NCBI RefSeq assembly: GCF_009730915.1 | Contig: NC_052482.1 | Span: 19,870,345 to 19,934,344, forward strand | Length of the DNA stretch: 64,000 nucleotides | DNA from: Dioscorea cayenensis subsp. rotundata | Lineage: Eukaryota > Streptophyta > Magnoliopsida > Dioscoreales > Dioscoreaceae | Direction: 5' to 3' | In this document: positions 24,545 through 42,850 of the stretch, in pieces | How positions within the stretch are numbered: position 1 is the stretch's first letter | Layout of the letters: each line of letters opens with the position of its first letter | Position numbers and translations under genes: made by a program | Notes under the pieces: generated by a model | Database searches by the model: none | Seen by the model: the letters and a program-made list of their open reading frames with translations, nothing else | Told to the model about the DNA's origin: nothing

Positions 24545-24687
24545 ATAAATTCTTATCAGAGTGATGTGTTGGTTCTGATAATAATACTGAACTGCATTCT
24601 TGGGAAGGGGAATGCTCTTTACTGTGAGATTTTTTGGATTCTTTAGGATTTGCTTATGGAATGCTATCATCATATGTGTGTTTTTTT

Positions 24688-25000
24688 TATAAATGAATAA
24701 ACTACATTCATTTACAAAGGGAAAAGTTATAACTTATAAGACATCCACCCGCTGTAGATAAGTTCTAAATTACAACACTGAAATACTAAAGATATAAATA
24801 GCTATAAAAATCTCCCGTCATCAGAGAAAAAGATAAAGAGCCAATTGATTAGCCCTCTGGTTGCAATAAGTTCCTATCACAAGCTTTAGGACCATCGGTT
24901 TCCATATGCTGAGCTTCCAGTATTTCCAAACTACAATAAACAGTAAAGACATAGTTCTTTAATCTTTCTTCTAACATCTGTTACTGTAAAGAGCCAAGAT
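24688..25000 (-). mobile_element. Probable LINE 3' fragment with poly(A), minus strand
   Basis: On the minus strand the block ends with ATTCATTTATAAAAAAAAC, a short A tail preceded by GTAAATGAATGTAGTTTATTC, a common type of plant LINE 3' end. The upstream part reads as a decayed coding frame (for example IWKYWKLSIW), which I could not match to a named domain. The 5' limit is arbitrary. Confidence 0.35.
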
Positions 25001-25540
25001 AGAAGCAAATGAGAAAATATAAAGGTATTAATTTCTTTTAAAAAAAATCGAAATGATAAATTGCTATATATATATATATATATATATGTATGCTTATCAT
25101 TATGAAGTAAACTAGTTTTTAAACCACCATATACACATCATTGATTTTAATATATAAGTTTAATGTCAAAATATAGTTTTGTAATATTAATTAACTTGGT
25201 AAAATTTCACTGTAAGACAAATTTGAACAAAAAACTAGTTTGATTGTATAAGAGGACTTTGAGGAAGTGAAAAACAAAGAAAAATAAGCTTAGATAAAAT
25301 TTAAAAGTAAACTTCCAAAAGCATGGCCTTAAATACTTGGTTGAACCAAACACTTGAGCTGGTTACATTGGGTTGACCAAGTTGATGCCAATGCCCGGCC
25401 CAAAGCTTAAGCGAAAGCCCACTTTATCTTTGTCTATATATATTTCAATGAACTTTGCAAGGATTCTATAAATAAAACCTAAAACTAGTTACATAAGTTT
25501 GCATATCCTTTCAATCATAGGAATCATCTCTCCTGAGTTG

Positions 25541-25542
<2 letters not shown>

Positions 25543-25612
<70 letters not shown>
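25543..25612. repeat. Long (AT)n microsatellite
   Basis: About 70 bp of uninterrupted AT dinucleotide repeat, the longest in the window. Similar shorter tracts occur at about 14260, 50351-50389, 53655-53683, 59092-59134, 59611-59650, 60205-60234 and 60560-60593. Confidence 0.95.
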
Positions 25613-25615
<3 letters not shown>

Positions 25616-26936
25616 TAAAAATAGATAAATCATGAATGTATTGTGAAAAATAAACGGGAGACATATTACAGATTAAAATATGAAAATCACAAAAAAAAAA
25701 TAAAAACTCAGAACACAAGTCACCAAAAATAAAGCATGGAAATAAACAAAACAACAAAAAAAAAAACACAAAAAAAGGAAGAAACAGGAGAACATCCGAG
25801 AGAAGATGATGTTGTTCAAACATTATTGTCAAATCTCACCAAAACTTTTGGATCTTTGTTACATTTGTTTCATGGTTAGTAAAAAGAAACTCATGCACAT
25901 GCCTTCTCTCAAATGAGGAACAGGGACAAGTAACACCGTAAGTCGACATGGAGAGTTAGCAACTTAGCAGCCTAAAGTTTTATTAGAGTTTTTATGGTTT
26001 CCATCATCCTTAAAACTCATGCTTGTCTCTACTCCAACAAGCAGGTGCTTCCTCTAAGTGTGATGAACATCAAAGAGAAGCTATCCATGCACCTAAAACA
26101 AGTAATATTAATATTATAAACAATAATTATATATATATATATATAAATAAGGGCCTGTTAGTTTATTAGTACATTGTATAGAGTATTCGTTTCCCCAAAA
26201 AAATTCGAGATCAAACTTCAAAGTCTATAAATGAAGTTTATTTTATATTTCTGCGTATCCTTTGACATCTGCTTATTAAATTTTACAATAAAAATAATAG
26301 TAATAAACAAATCTTGGAATATAACCCAGCTCAACCATATGTATACACACGGGTATTTTTGAAAAAGTTACTGTCTTTTTCAATTTGTATTTTTTTGATT
26401 ATCATGTATTGAATTTTTTTATCGGGCGATCACTCATAGAATTCTGGCCAATTTTGACATGGCAGCTGAAGATGCTACATCATATTATATAAAAGTGTTT
26501 TCACAACTCAATTAGACTAGACATGCAAGCCTTGTACTATGTCATCTTGCTTTAACAATTTTATCATCCATGTTAGCTTGGGATCGTCGATGTCGTCATT
26601 TCTACGTACGGGATGGAATAATCTTTAAAAATAATATGACGTCAGATGCTCATTTGATCATATCGGATAAAGTGTTCAGAATTTCATAAAGTAACCCAGA
26701 TGCGTGTTGAAAAAGAAATCAGATCAGCGATAAACAAAAAAGAAATCACTAAATTGAATATCACAATCATGATTATTGTAAATAATTTTCATTCATTTAT
26801 AATTCCTTTTAATTCAAAGGATCATATATATATATATATATATTCCACGGTTCCTATGCGACCCATATAATAATATTCACAGGAAATAGCAGCGCCTTCT
26901 GGAAAATTCGTCTCAAGAACCAGAGCAGCGGCGACG

Positions 26937-29900
26937 ATGGATCGGCTGCAGCTGGTGCTGGTGGCGCTGCCTCTCTTCCTCTTCTGCTCCGATATCTTCA
27001 ACCTCTTCGCTCCTCCTCCTCCTCCTCCTCCTCCCAAGCCCTCTTCCGCTCCTCGCCCTCGATCTCCTCTCCCCAATCTCCATTCAAATGGTCTCTCCCA
27101 TTCTATTGTGACCGAAGCCATCCCAAAGGTTAGCGCACCTCTTCCCCGATCTTTTTGATTTCCAAAACTCGCAGTTGTTCTTGAATTTTCTGATCTCTTT
27201 GTCTATGCTGTAGAATCAGCAGATCGGAGATCTCGGCTATGGCGTCACCGTCGACCTGAGGTTCTGCGCTTCCTGTTCGTACAGGTGAAACCTTAAATTT
27301 TTTTGGTTATTTAGGGTTTGTATATGGTTATCTCGTGTTTGTCTTGAATCTCATTTTTAGGGTTTATAGATTGCATTAGCCTGGATCTGATTGGTTTCTG
27401 GTGTGCTTTGCTTTTCATTGTTGTGGTTTTAGTATGAGATCTGTTCTTTTTGCTTCATCTTAGTATTATTCTTTGGGGTTTTACCCATGTGAATCTTGAA
27501 TCAGTTTTCAAATGTCTATAGATGTGGTTTCTTTGATGCTGATTTGGAGTTATTTTGTTTGATTTCATCTAGAAATATTTAGGGTTTTTCTGTTGTGAAT
27601 CAAGAATTCCAGTTCTCCTTTTTGAGGGTTTTGTGTTCTTTCAATATTTTTCCTTAGATGAATAGTGGTTTCTGCCCTTTTATGCTTGATCTGAAACTCT
27701 TTAGGTTTTTGTGTTCATATGTGTTGAAACTTGGTTGTTCTCTTTTATGGGCTTTGTGTTTTTTTGGTTACATTTTCATTTTTGCCATTGATTCTGTTGT
27801 TTTGGATTAAGGTTTGTTATTTGGAATTTTTTGGATTTATTAGAGATCCCATATATAAATATCTTGATGGTTGAGTAGTTTACAGATGTATAATCAGATC
27901 TCAGTTCTCCTCTTCTGGTTGTTGTTTAATGCATTGTCTTAGATCCTTATTGGTTTTCTTTTCTTTCATTTTTTTTTTTTTTGTATGAGGTCTATTCTTT
28001 AATGATATATTAGAAATTGTTTTGTGGTTTATAACAGGGTGCCATGTATATCTTTCATGTTTGTTTTTGTTTTTCCTATTTGTTGGATTTATGTTTCTTC
28101 ATCTTTCTCCATTATTCTCTTGAGTTTATAATAAAGCGCGAATATTTGTCTCAATGATCTACTTGTGTGCGTCTTCAAAGTTAATTATATGATATAAGAT
28201 TAAAACAAAAACTACTACTAATAAACATATACAATTATAAATACAGCTATCTTCCCCTCTAGAAAATGAATATTGGTGTATATGCAACTTGATGTTTGAT
28301 GTTGTTTTTGAAGTTGCGATGGTGATTTACTAACGTGGGTGCACCCCATACTTGTCCTTTTATTTTATTCATATTTCTCAAAAACAATAAATAAATCAGA
28401 GAGGCTATATATGAGAAACAAGGATTATAATAGATTTCATCAAATAAAGAATTAATGTCTGGATGTAGGAATCAAGGTCTTACATTTGAAAAGTTTGATG
28501 CACCCCATACTTGTCCTTTTATTTTATTTATATTTCTCAAAAACAATAAATAAATCAGAGAGGCTATATATGAGAAACAAGGATTATAATAGATTTCATC
28601 AAATAATGAATTAATGTCTGGATGTAGGAATCAAGGTCTTACATTTGAAAAGTTTGATTTTTCAAAAAAATTACAATATCTCCTGAGTCATGTGAAATTT
28701 TATCTGTGTGCTCACTGAATGATAAATTTATGCCAGGCTACTTTTCACATGATGCACATTCATTCACATCCTTTATAATAATTGGTTTATCACTCGTTAG
28801 TAAATTCATTATCCTCAAAACATCACCTAGTCTAAAAAATAAATTGATGTCTCTGAATCTTAATTTTCTTTTTTCAATATCACATTTGTTAATTAAACTC
28901 GCCAAAAAAATTATGCAATAATCAGCTGGGGGATGAGTTGTAGTAAATTCTCAAATCTTGTCATTGCAAAACAAAGATTTTACGGTGGCAGGGTTCGACG
29001 ATTTAGTATAACTGATCTCCCCAACTGACCATTGCATAAATTTTTTGACAGTTCTAATTGACAAATATGATATTGAAAAAGGAAACTTAAAATTCGGAGA
29101 CATTAATTTATTTATTTTTTGGACTAAGTGATGTTTTAAGGATAATGAATTTGTTAATTAATGGTAAATCAATTATTGTAAAAGATGTGGGTGGGTGTGT
29201 ATTATATGAAGAGTATCTTGGCGTCGATTCATATTTCGGTGAACACACAGATGGGATTTCACTTTTCTGGCTCGTGGAATAGTGTAATTTTTTGAAAGAC
29301 TGCTTTCAAGGACATGATCTTGAGTTATATATCCGGGCTTTAGTTTTTTATTTGATAAGGTCTACTATAATCCTTGTTTTTCATATGTAGTCTCTTTGAT
29401 TTATTTGTTGTTCTTTTATGAATATAGATAAGATAAGAAGGTATGCATTGGGTGCAGGTATGTTAGCAAATTTTCATTGCAACCTCTAGAACCACATCAA
29501 ATACGGGGCTAGCATATATGCCAATGTTTATTTTGTGATTTATAGTTGTATATGTTTGGTAATGGTTTTTTTTTTTTTTAATTATTTTTTCTTCAAGAGC
29601 ACTTAATTAATTCTGGGTGGGGTTTTTTAAATACCTGTTTAGAGCTCTTTAGCTTTTATGTTTTACACACAAATTCCTTGGTTATTTTCTTATATATATA
29701 ATATATTGATCTTATTATTTTCTCAATTTTTTTCATGCTTCTTGGGTTCCACTACACAATATATGCAAATAGTTTGCTTACACGAATTTAGATCTTCTCT
29801 TTATCAAGTTTTGTTGTCTTTATAGACATTTAATGATTTTTTTGTTTACTTTGCTTTTTATTAATTGGCTAAATTGCTGTTAGTATTTCTGTTTCCTCTG

Positions 29901-32635
29901 CATTTTTTTATTATTTTATGAACATAATATGTGTAGCAAGTTTGTTTATGTACAGCTCAAATACGATAAGCACAATATTGAACAGTTAAGAATCTATATC
30001 GAGTCCGTGACACAATTAGCTGGTAATGCTGAAGGCTTTGAATAATTGGTTCTGTTCTCAGTTGTCTGTAAAAATATAACTGCAACTAGGGGTGTTGATT
30101 AATGACCCGACATGATTGATTAGGTTGGGCTTAAATGGGTTCAAGTCTAAATGAGTTGACACCCAAAAATTGGGTTGGGTCATGCATCAGCCTGCCAACT
30201 TGTCAACAACTTTGTGTTCCATATAAGATATATAATTTATATTTTATTACGTTTAGTATTTTTTTTATTTATGAATTAGACAGTGAAATACTTTTTGATT
30301 CTTAAAGTTTGCTTTAATACAAAGATATCGGGAAAGATTAACTTGTTTACTGTTTTATTAATAAAATTTTATGCTAATTAAATTATGAGTTCATTCACGT
30401 ATATACCCTTATAAAATCCCAATAGTTACATATGTTCCCCATTGCCATTTGCCCATTGGTTATTGCATTAATTTATTAAATAAATTTATGGAAAGGTCTG
30501 TTTACCCTTTCACTTAAATATCTCGTGCTTTTTATTTATTTGAGCATCTTTTTTTGGTGTATAAGTATAACATAATAATTATGTAGATAAATATCTATAT
30601 AGAATATAACTGTAATTCATAAATTCTTAACATTCAAAATGTAAATAAAAAAATGGTGAAGTAAACATATAGCTTATATCATTATATCTGAAATGTTAGT
30701 TAAATGTATAGAGATGTATGAGTAAAAAAAATATAAGAGGCATTTCACCTATTTTACCTTCTATTATTAAATCATAATTATTAATTGCCCTCCATAGTGT
30801 ATCTATATACATATAAGAGCTTTATTTTTTGTGTGGAAAGAGAATCTTTGTGAAGGTATTTTTGTATAATTTCTGGTTTTGACAATGGTATATGTAAAAA
30901 AAAAATCTTAAATTGGGTCAATATGAGTGGTATAATATCGGCAGAAAACTTTTTGGGTTAAATTAAACTTTTATGTTGAGTCTTTTAACTTTGGTATGTA
31001 TTCTCAATTACTGATCGGACAATCTATCCACTTAAATTTTTTCTATCCACTCATCTCTATTCTTTATATATTTATGTGACTTGTAGAATAGCCTTCCTAT
31101 TTATAGTTTATAAACATGTTGCAGGTGGGTCAGGCCAACCCATTTTTTAGATGGATATCCTTGTCTTCTAAATTTCAAATATGCTTCTATTAACTTCCTT
31201 GCTGAGATGCACATTCTTAATGGTCTTTTCATGTTCCTGTTTTGCTTTGACACTGCTGACTAATCATATAATTAGATTGTATTTTGATGGATCTTTTCTT
31301 AGTATTTCTGAATTTCGATTTAAATTTAGTTCAGACTACCCTCTTTTCATCTTTCTCATATTCAGGGGAACTGCACTAACTATGAAGAAGATGCTGGAAA
31401 CTTCTTTCCCAGGTATTGAAGTTGTTCTTGAAAATTATCCGCCTCCCCTTCCTAAACGCCTTCTTAGCAAACTAGTACCTGTTGTCCAATTTGGGGTTAT
31501 TGGGAGTTGTGCTGGCAGGGGACCAGATTTTCCCTAGGTTGGGATTTATGGCACCACCACCATGGTACTTTAACTTGCGAGCAAATAGATTTGGTTCCAT
31601 TGCGACAACTTGGCTTCTGGGCAACTTTTTGCAGTCGTTCCTTCAAAGCTCTGGTGCTTTTGAAGTTTACTGCAATGGGAACATGGTGAGTTATTTTTGC
31701 CATTTTAGCTGTCATATCTGGATATATATATACATATATGGCTCAAATAATAGTTCGAATTATGGTATACCTATTTTTTTCCTCTCATTGTGGTTATTCT
31801 TACCAGTTATGTTGATTATGCTAGATTAAGCAGTATTTATTGCATGATAGGGCATGTTGTTTTATCTTACCATAAGTCCTTATGTGTTTTTGCCAAACTT
31901 TCTTTGGAAGTATGGCATTCTTGCTGTCTCAACTCTCAACATATCTGTTGTTTTTTTTAATACTGTGGAATTCTGTTGGACATATAACTTTCTTGGGATC
32001 TTTGAACTTACTTTATTGGAGGCCCTTTGTCTAGATATTTTTCTTCTTTTACACCCTATAACTTCAAATATCATCTCCTATATATCTCATGATTTCTGCT
32101 TTCCCTTTGCCTTGTTATGGATCTCTGACCAAATTGCCCTTCTCTCTATTTTATGTTATTTACCCTTTTTTTGGCTACATCTCATCATCATTCATTTGTC
32201 TCTCTAGTAAATTTACTTCTTTCTTTCACACCCGAGGAAAGCTTTTGCTTTCCTCATGGATTTAGATTCTTATTTTTTATGAAGGACCTCATTTAGTAAA
32301 TCGTGTTTAGGATAGTTGTTGGCTAATGCACCTGCAGGTTAGTTGTTTGAATAGTTGTTGTTGTCCCTTCACATTTACTTTCCGTTTACTGCTACACCGG
32401 CTAACATTTTTTCCCCTTTAATTGCATAATTTTGTGTTTATTTTGCGTTTTTTCTCCTAGCTGTGTATGGTGGATACATTTTATCTATTTAAATGCATGT
32501 CTGTGTGTTGCCTTGTGATCAGGTTTTTCTCAAAACTGAAGGGAGCATAGATTCCCCAGTGAACTGGAATTGCAAGACCTAATCCGCAGGAGCTTGTCTA
32601 CTCCCCATATTGCCAAGCCAACCATTCCTGAATAA
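26937..32635 (+). CDS. SELT: SelT-like thioredoxin-fold protein (three apparent frameshifts)
   Basis: Plant homologue of selenoprotein T, an endoplasmic-reticulum membrane oxidoreductase. Exons 26937-27128, 27214-27284, 31366-31685, 32523-32635, all with GT/AG borders. Residues 1-35 are a hydrophobic anchor followed by a proline run. The redox motif is Cys82-Ala-Ser-Cys85, with cysteine where animal SelT has selenocysteine. Then come GTALTMKKMLETSFPG, VVLAGDQIFP, RANRFGSIATTWLLGNFLQS and SGAFEVYCNG, all strongly conserved. Conserved sequence changes frame three times: near 31505 (after VIG), in the T run at 32524-32528, and near 32548. Each needs one base skipped; the joined protein is about 230 aa, a normal length. 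As written, translation stops at 31537. Splice sites are intact, so uncorrected insertion errors are likely; a young pseudogene is the alternative. Intron 2 is 4.1 kb and carries a long palindromic element. Confidence 0.85.
28213..29566. mobile_element. Long near-palindromic (foldback/MULE-like) element in SelT intron 2
   Basis: The left arm (28213 to about 28977) and right arm (about 28978-29566) are inverted copies along almost their whole length, meeting with little or no loop. Matching landmarks are AAACATATACAA near 28223 against its reverse near 29550; CTAACGTGGGTGCACCC (about 28331) against the reverse of GGGTGCAGGTATGTTAG (about 29450); ATAATCCTTGTTTCTCATAT-type sequence; ATCTGTGTG; AAATTCATTATCC (about 28802); and ATGCAAT near the centre. 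The arms differ by roughly one base in six by eye. No transposase is seen. Target-site duplication is not resolved. The element most resembles a non-autonomous foldback or Mutator-like MITE. Confidence 0.75.
28341..28658. repeat. 159-bp tandem duplication in the left arm of the palindrome
   Basis: Two adjacent copies (28341-28499 and 28500-28658) starting GCACCCCATACTTGTCC, nearly identical (TTC/TTT and AAAG/AATG differences). The right arm of the palindrome holds only one reversed equivalent (about 29300-29455), so the duplication came after the inverted structure formed. Confidence 0.9.
29567..31365. other. Remainder of SelT intron 2
   Basis: AT-rich intron sequence. A block starting at about 30086 with TAGGGGTGTTGATTAATGACC resembles the left end of a hAT-type MITE, and GGGTTGGG/GGTCAGGCCAACCC-type blocks follow, but no matching right end with a target-site duplication was found. 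Short open frames here are not coding. Confidence 0.4.
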
Positions 32636-33975
32636 ACTGTTCTCCATACTATTTGTTTTGGCTGTGTTGTGTAGATTAGAGATATGCAGATGCCCTATTA
32701 TAGGTTGGCGGACTATAGCTGGACAAGTAACTAGAGATGGGGGGAAATAAATATTGAATAAAAGTTTTAGGCTGGCAATGGCATACGGCATATGATTTAA
32801 TGAAAAATGAGTAGTTGAAGTTCACCATAAAATATTTATGAAAATTTAATCATTTTTAATGATGATATTTTCTTTTAAGTATTTGTCAAAGCAAAATTAA
32901 TTGAACAAATTGTTTTTGTTACAACTGTTGGGATGAGCAAAATTGATACTCACTGATACCCTTTAGAAAACAATCTATGGAGTACTTTTTGAATTTTAAC
33001 CTGACAGAACCTTGGGGGGTCTTGGGTTTCGAAACAATCATGTTACTTGAGGGAGGTGACGATAATTTCAGAAAATACTTAAACTCGTTCACCAATTTTC
33101 ACTGTAATTTCTGTCCGTCCACCCTTCATAAACGAGCGTTTTATAAATTACGTTAAATTTAATTGATTATTTTAGTTACGTTCTTGAGGAAGTTTTTTTC
33201 TACACTAAGAGAAGTTAGCAAATTTATTGGATTTTAAAAAATTACAGTGGGCGTTCTTAATTAATTTAATTTTAGGATCAATTAAGTAATAAGCACTTCA
33301 GAGAGGATCTTACTTCCTCCGTTGGGTAAGTTGACCGTGTATCCTTTGCATGGCTTTTAAGAATTATTCAAAGCACTCCAAATTTAAGTAATTGCTTGTA
33401 AAATTTTCAGCTAAGTCCGATTATTTTTCGAGAATAGCAACCTTTTTATTTCAATTATTATTTCAATGTGTCATAACTTTAAGCAAACCATTAACGTTTT
33501 CACTGAAAGCGCCTACATAATTACGTTTCACTTTCCAAAATAAGTTTAGATTAGACATTTACCAAAATATACTTCCCAATTAGGTTGAAGGAAATTTTCA
33601 TCAAGCAACCAAACTTTGATTGAATTACATCATTAATTTAAATCTTTCAATAACCTAAATTTTATTTGTTGGTTAACGTTAAATATTTTTAATTTAATTT
33701 TTTAAATCTATATACTTCAGCTGGGGGTGAGCCTTTTTCTTAAAGTGGACAACCCCTACTTGAAGTTCACTACTAAACCACTAATAAAACATACAACCAC
33801 CACGCCACAATCTGCTGCTGCATGGATAACCCACTCAGTGTGCAGCTAAGCTATAACTGAAAATTGAAAACAATAATAATTACCCATCCAGGCAGGGATA
33901 CGGTTACAAAAATAAAAACCTTGCCCACATTAGTACATACAGACAGATTGAGACAGAAAAATCAATGATATATCA
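32636..33975. other. Intergenic sequence between convergent SelT-like and ArgRS genes
   Basis: The 3' regions of two genes face each other here: SelT-like ends at 32635 on the plus strand and ArgRS ends at 33976 on the minus strand. The sequence is AT-rich and no further gene or bounded element was recognised. Confidence 0.5.
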
Positions 33976-41681
<7,706 letters not shown>

Positions 41682-41699
41682 TGCTATTTATAGTGGTAG

Positions 41700-41744
<45 letters not shown>

Positions 41745-42850
41745 CTTCTATACTAAATTTCTAATCCTAAACTCCAAGTGCTAGGGTTTCTTCCAAAAAA
41801 ATAAATAAATAAATAAATAAAAATTCCATTTTTCCCATTTTTTACATCATAATAATCATATATAAATGAGAATTGGGACCACAAACTCGAAATGGGCCAG
41901 AGAGCTATGAACCATCAATCAAGAAAACCGAACCGATCGAGAAACCCAGAGAGATGAGAAGAGACACACCGTCGACGGAGTGAGGAGAGAAGCTCCGGTG
42001 AGGGAGGATGGACGGAAAGGACCTCGCACCGCCGTTGCTGTGCCGATAACGACGAGAAGAGAGGGTTTAGAGGTCGGAGATGGAGCTCGAGATGGAGATC
42101 GTTAGATTGAGTCGTTCGAAATGTTTATTGGGTTGGTTTAGGGGGTGTTTAGGGTTTTCTCAGGCTCTAATTTTATTAAGCATTTTGTTTGGCGAGCAAA
42201 GAAAGGTGTGCCACGTGTTCGGTGATGCCCTTCATCTGATGACAGGTCTGATCACGAGGCAAATTCCTATATATTTTTTTATTTAAATTTTAGAGAAAGT
42301 TAATTACTTGCACAACCTTTGTAAAAATTAGTAATTGTTAATAAACACTCTTATAACAATTTTTTTTTAATATATTGACATGTCCTTGGTAAGATTAATA
42401 TTAGACATTTTATATTAAACAAAGTCAACAAAAGCAATCAGATATTTTGGATTTTTAACATATGATTTTAATGTTTTAAAAGCTAAACAAATAATTGAAG
42501 TAATTTCTAGAGACACAAGGACCAAAAGTTAATTTCACAAAAAAATAAAAAGGGATGAACTTAGTAAATTACTTCTCAAATAATAAGAAAATAGGCATAA
42601 ATTCTTTGGGAAATGTCAAGATTGTAAGGAAGAACTGTGGTTTTTTCTTTTCTAATAAAAACAACTCACCCTTATAAACAAATATGTAACAGTATAATTT
42701 TTTAATATCAGAAGTTAATTTCACACCATTATATACATTGTGCTTATTGACACAGCTTAGTTTTTGAATATCAGATGTTGATCTTCAATCTGAGAAAGTT
42801 GGAGTTCATTTTATTTGGCAACATAGAGAGATTCTGTATAGGCTGCAAGA
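41682..42850. promoter_or_regulatory. ArgRS 5' region and intergenic sequence to ACX4
   Basis: On the minus strand, a TATA-like CTATAAATAGC lies at about 41692-41682, directly upstream of the first ArgRS ATG, and a 38-bp (CT)n tract (GA on the gene strand) at 41704-41741. A GC-richer block at about 41940-42130 may be a 5' untranslated exon or the true promoter; a possible donor on the minus strand (GACG then GTGTGTC) lies near 41970. From 42290 to 42850 the sequence is AT-rich and serves as the ACX4 3' flank. Confidence 0.4.
41704..41741. repeat. (CT)n microsatellite upstream of ArgRS
   Basis: Pure CT repeat, 38 bp, about 25 bp upstream of the first ArgRS ATG (reads as GA on the gene strand). 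GA/CT repeats are common in plant 5' leaders. Confidence 0.95.

Larger units (their letters stand above)
24553..26936. other. Intergenic sequence upstream of the SelT-like gene
   Basis: Holds a probable minus-strand LINE 3' fragment (24688-25000) and a very long (AT)n tract (25543-25612). A second T-rich minus-strand block at about 25613-25800 also resembles a LINE 3' end, but with little to support it. The last 100 bp become GC-richer and lead into the SelT-like start codon; an (AT)n tract sits at about 26825-26843, some 95 bp upstream of the ATG. Confidence 0.45.

Noticed and set aside
30086..31060. Second hAT-type MITE in SelT intron 2
   Set aside because: Only the left end looks right; no matching right end with an 8-bp duplication was found.
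31854..32207. 117-aa open frame in the last SelT intron
   Set aside because: T-rich intron sequence giving hydrophobic residues; it lies between good splice sites of the SelT-like gene.
26937..32635. Selenocysteine in the SelT-like protein
   Set aside because: The redox motif reads Cys-Ala-Ser-Cys with a normal TGT codon; land plants lack the selenocysteine system.
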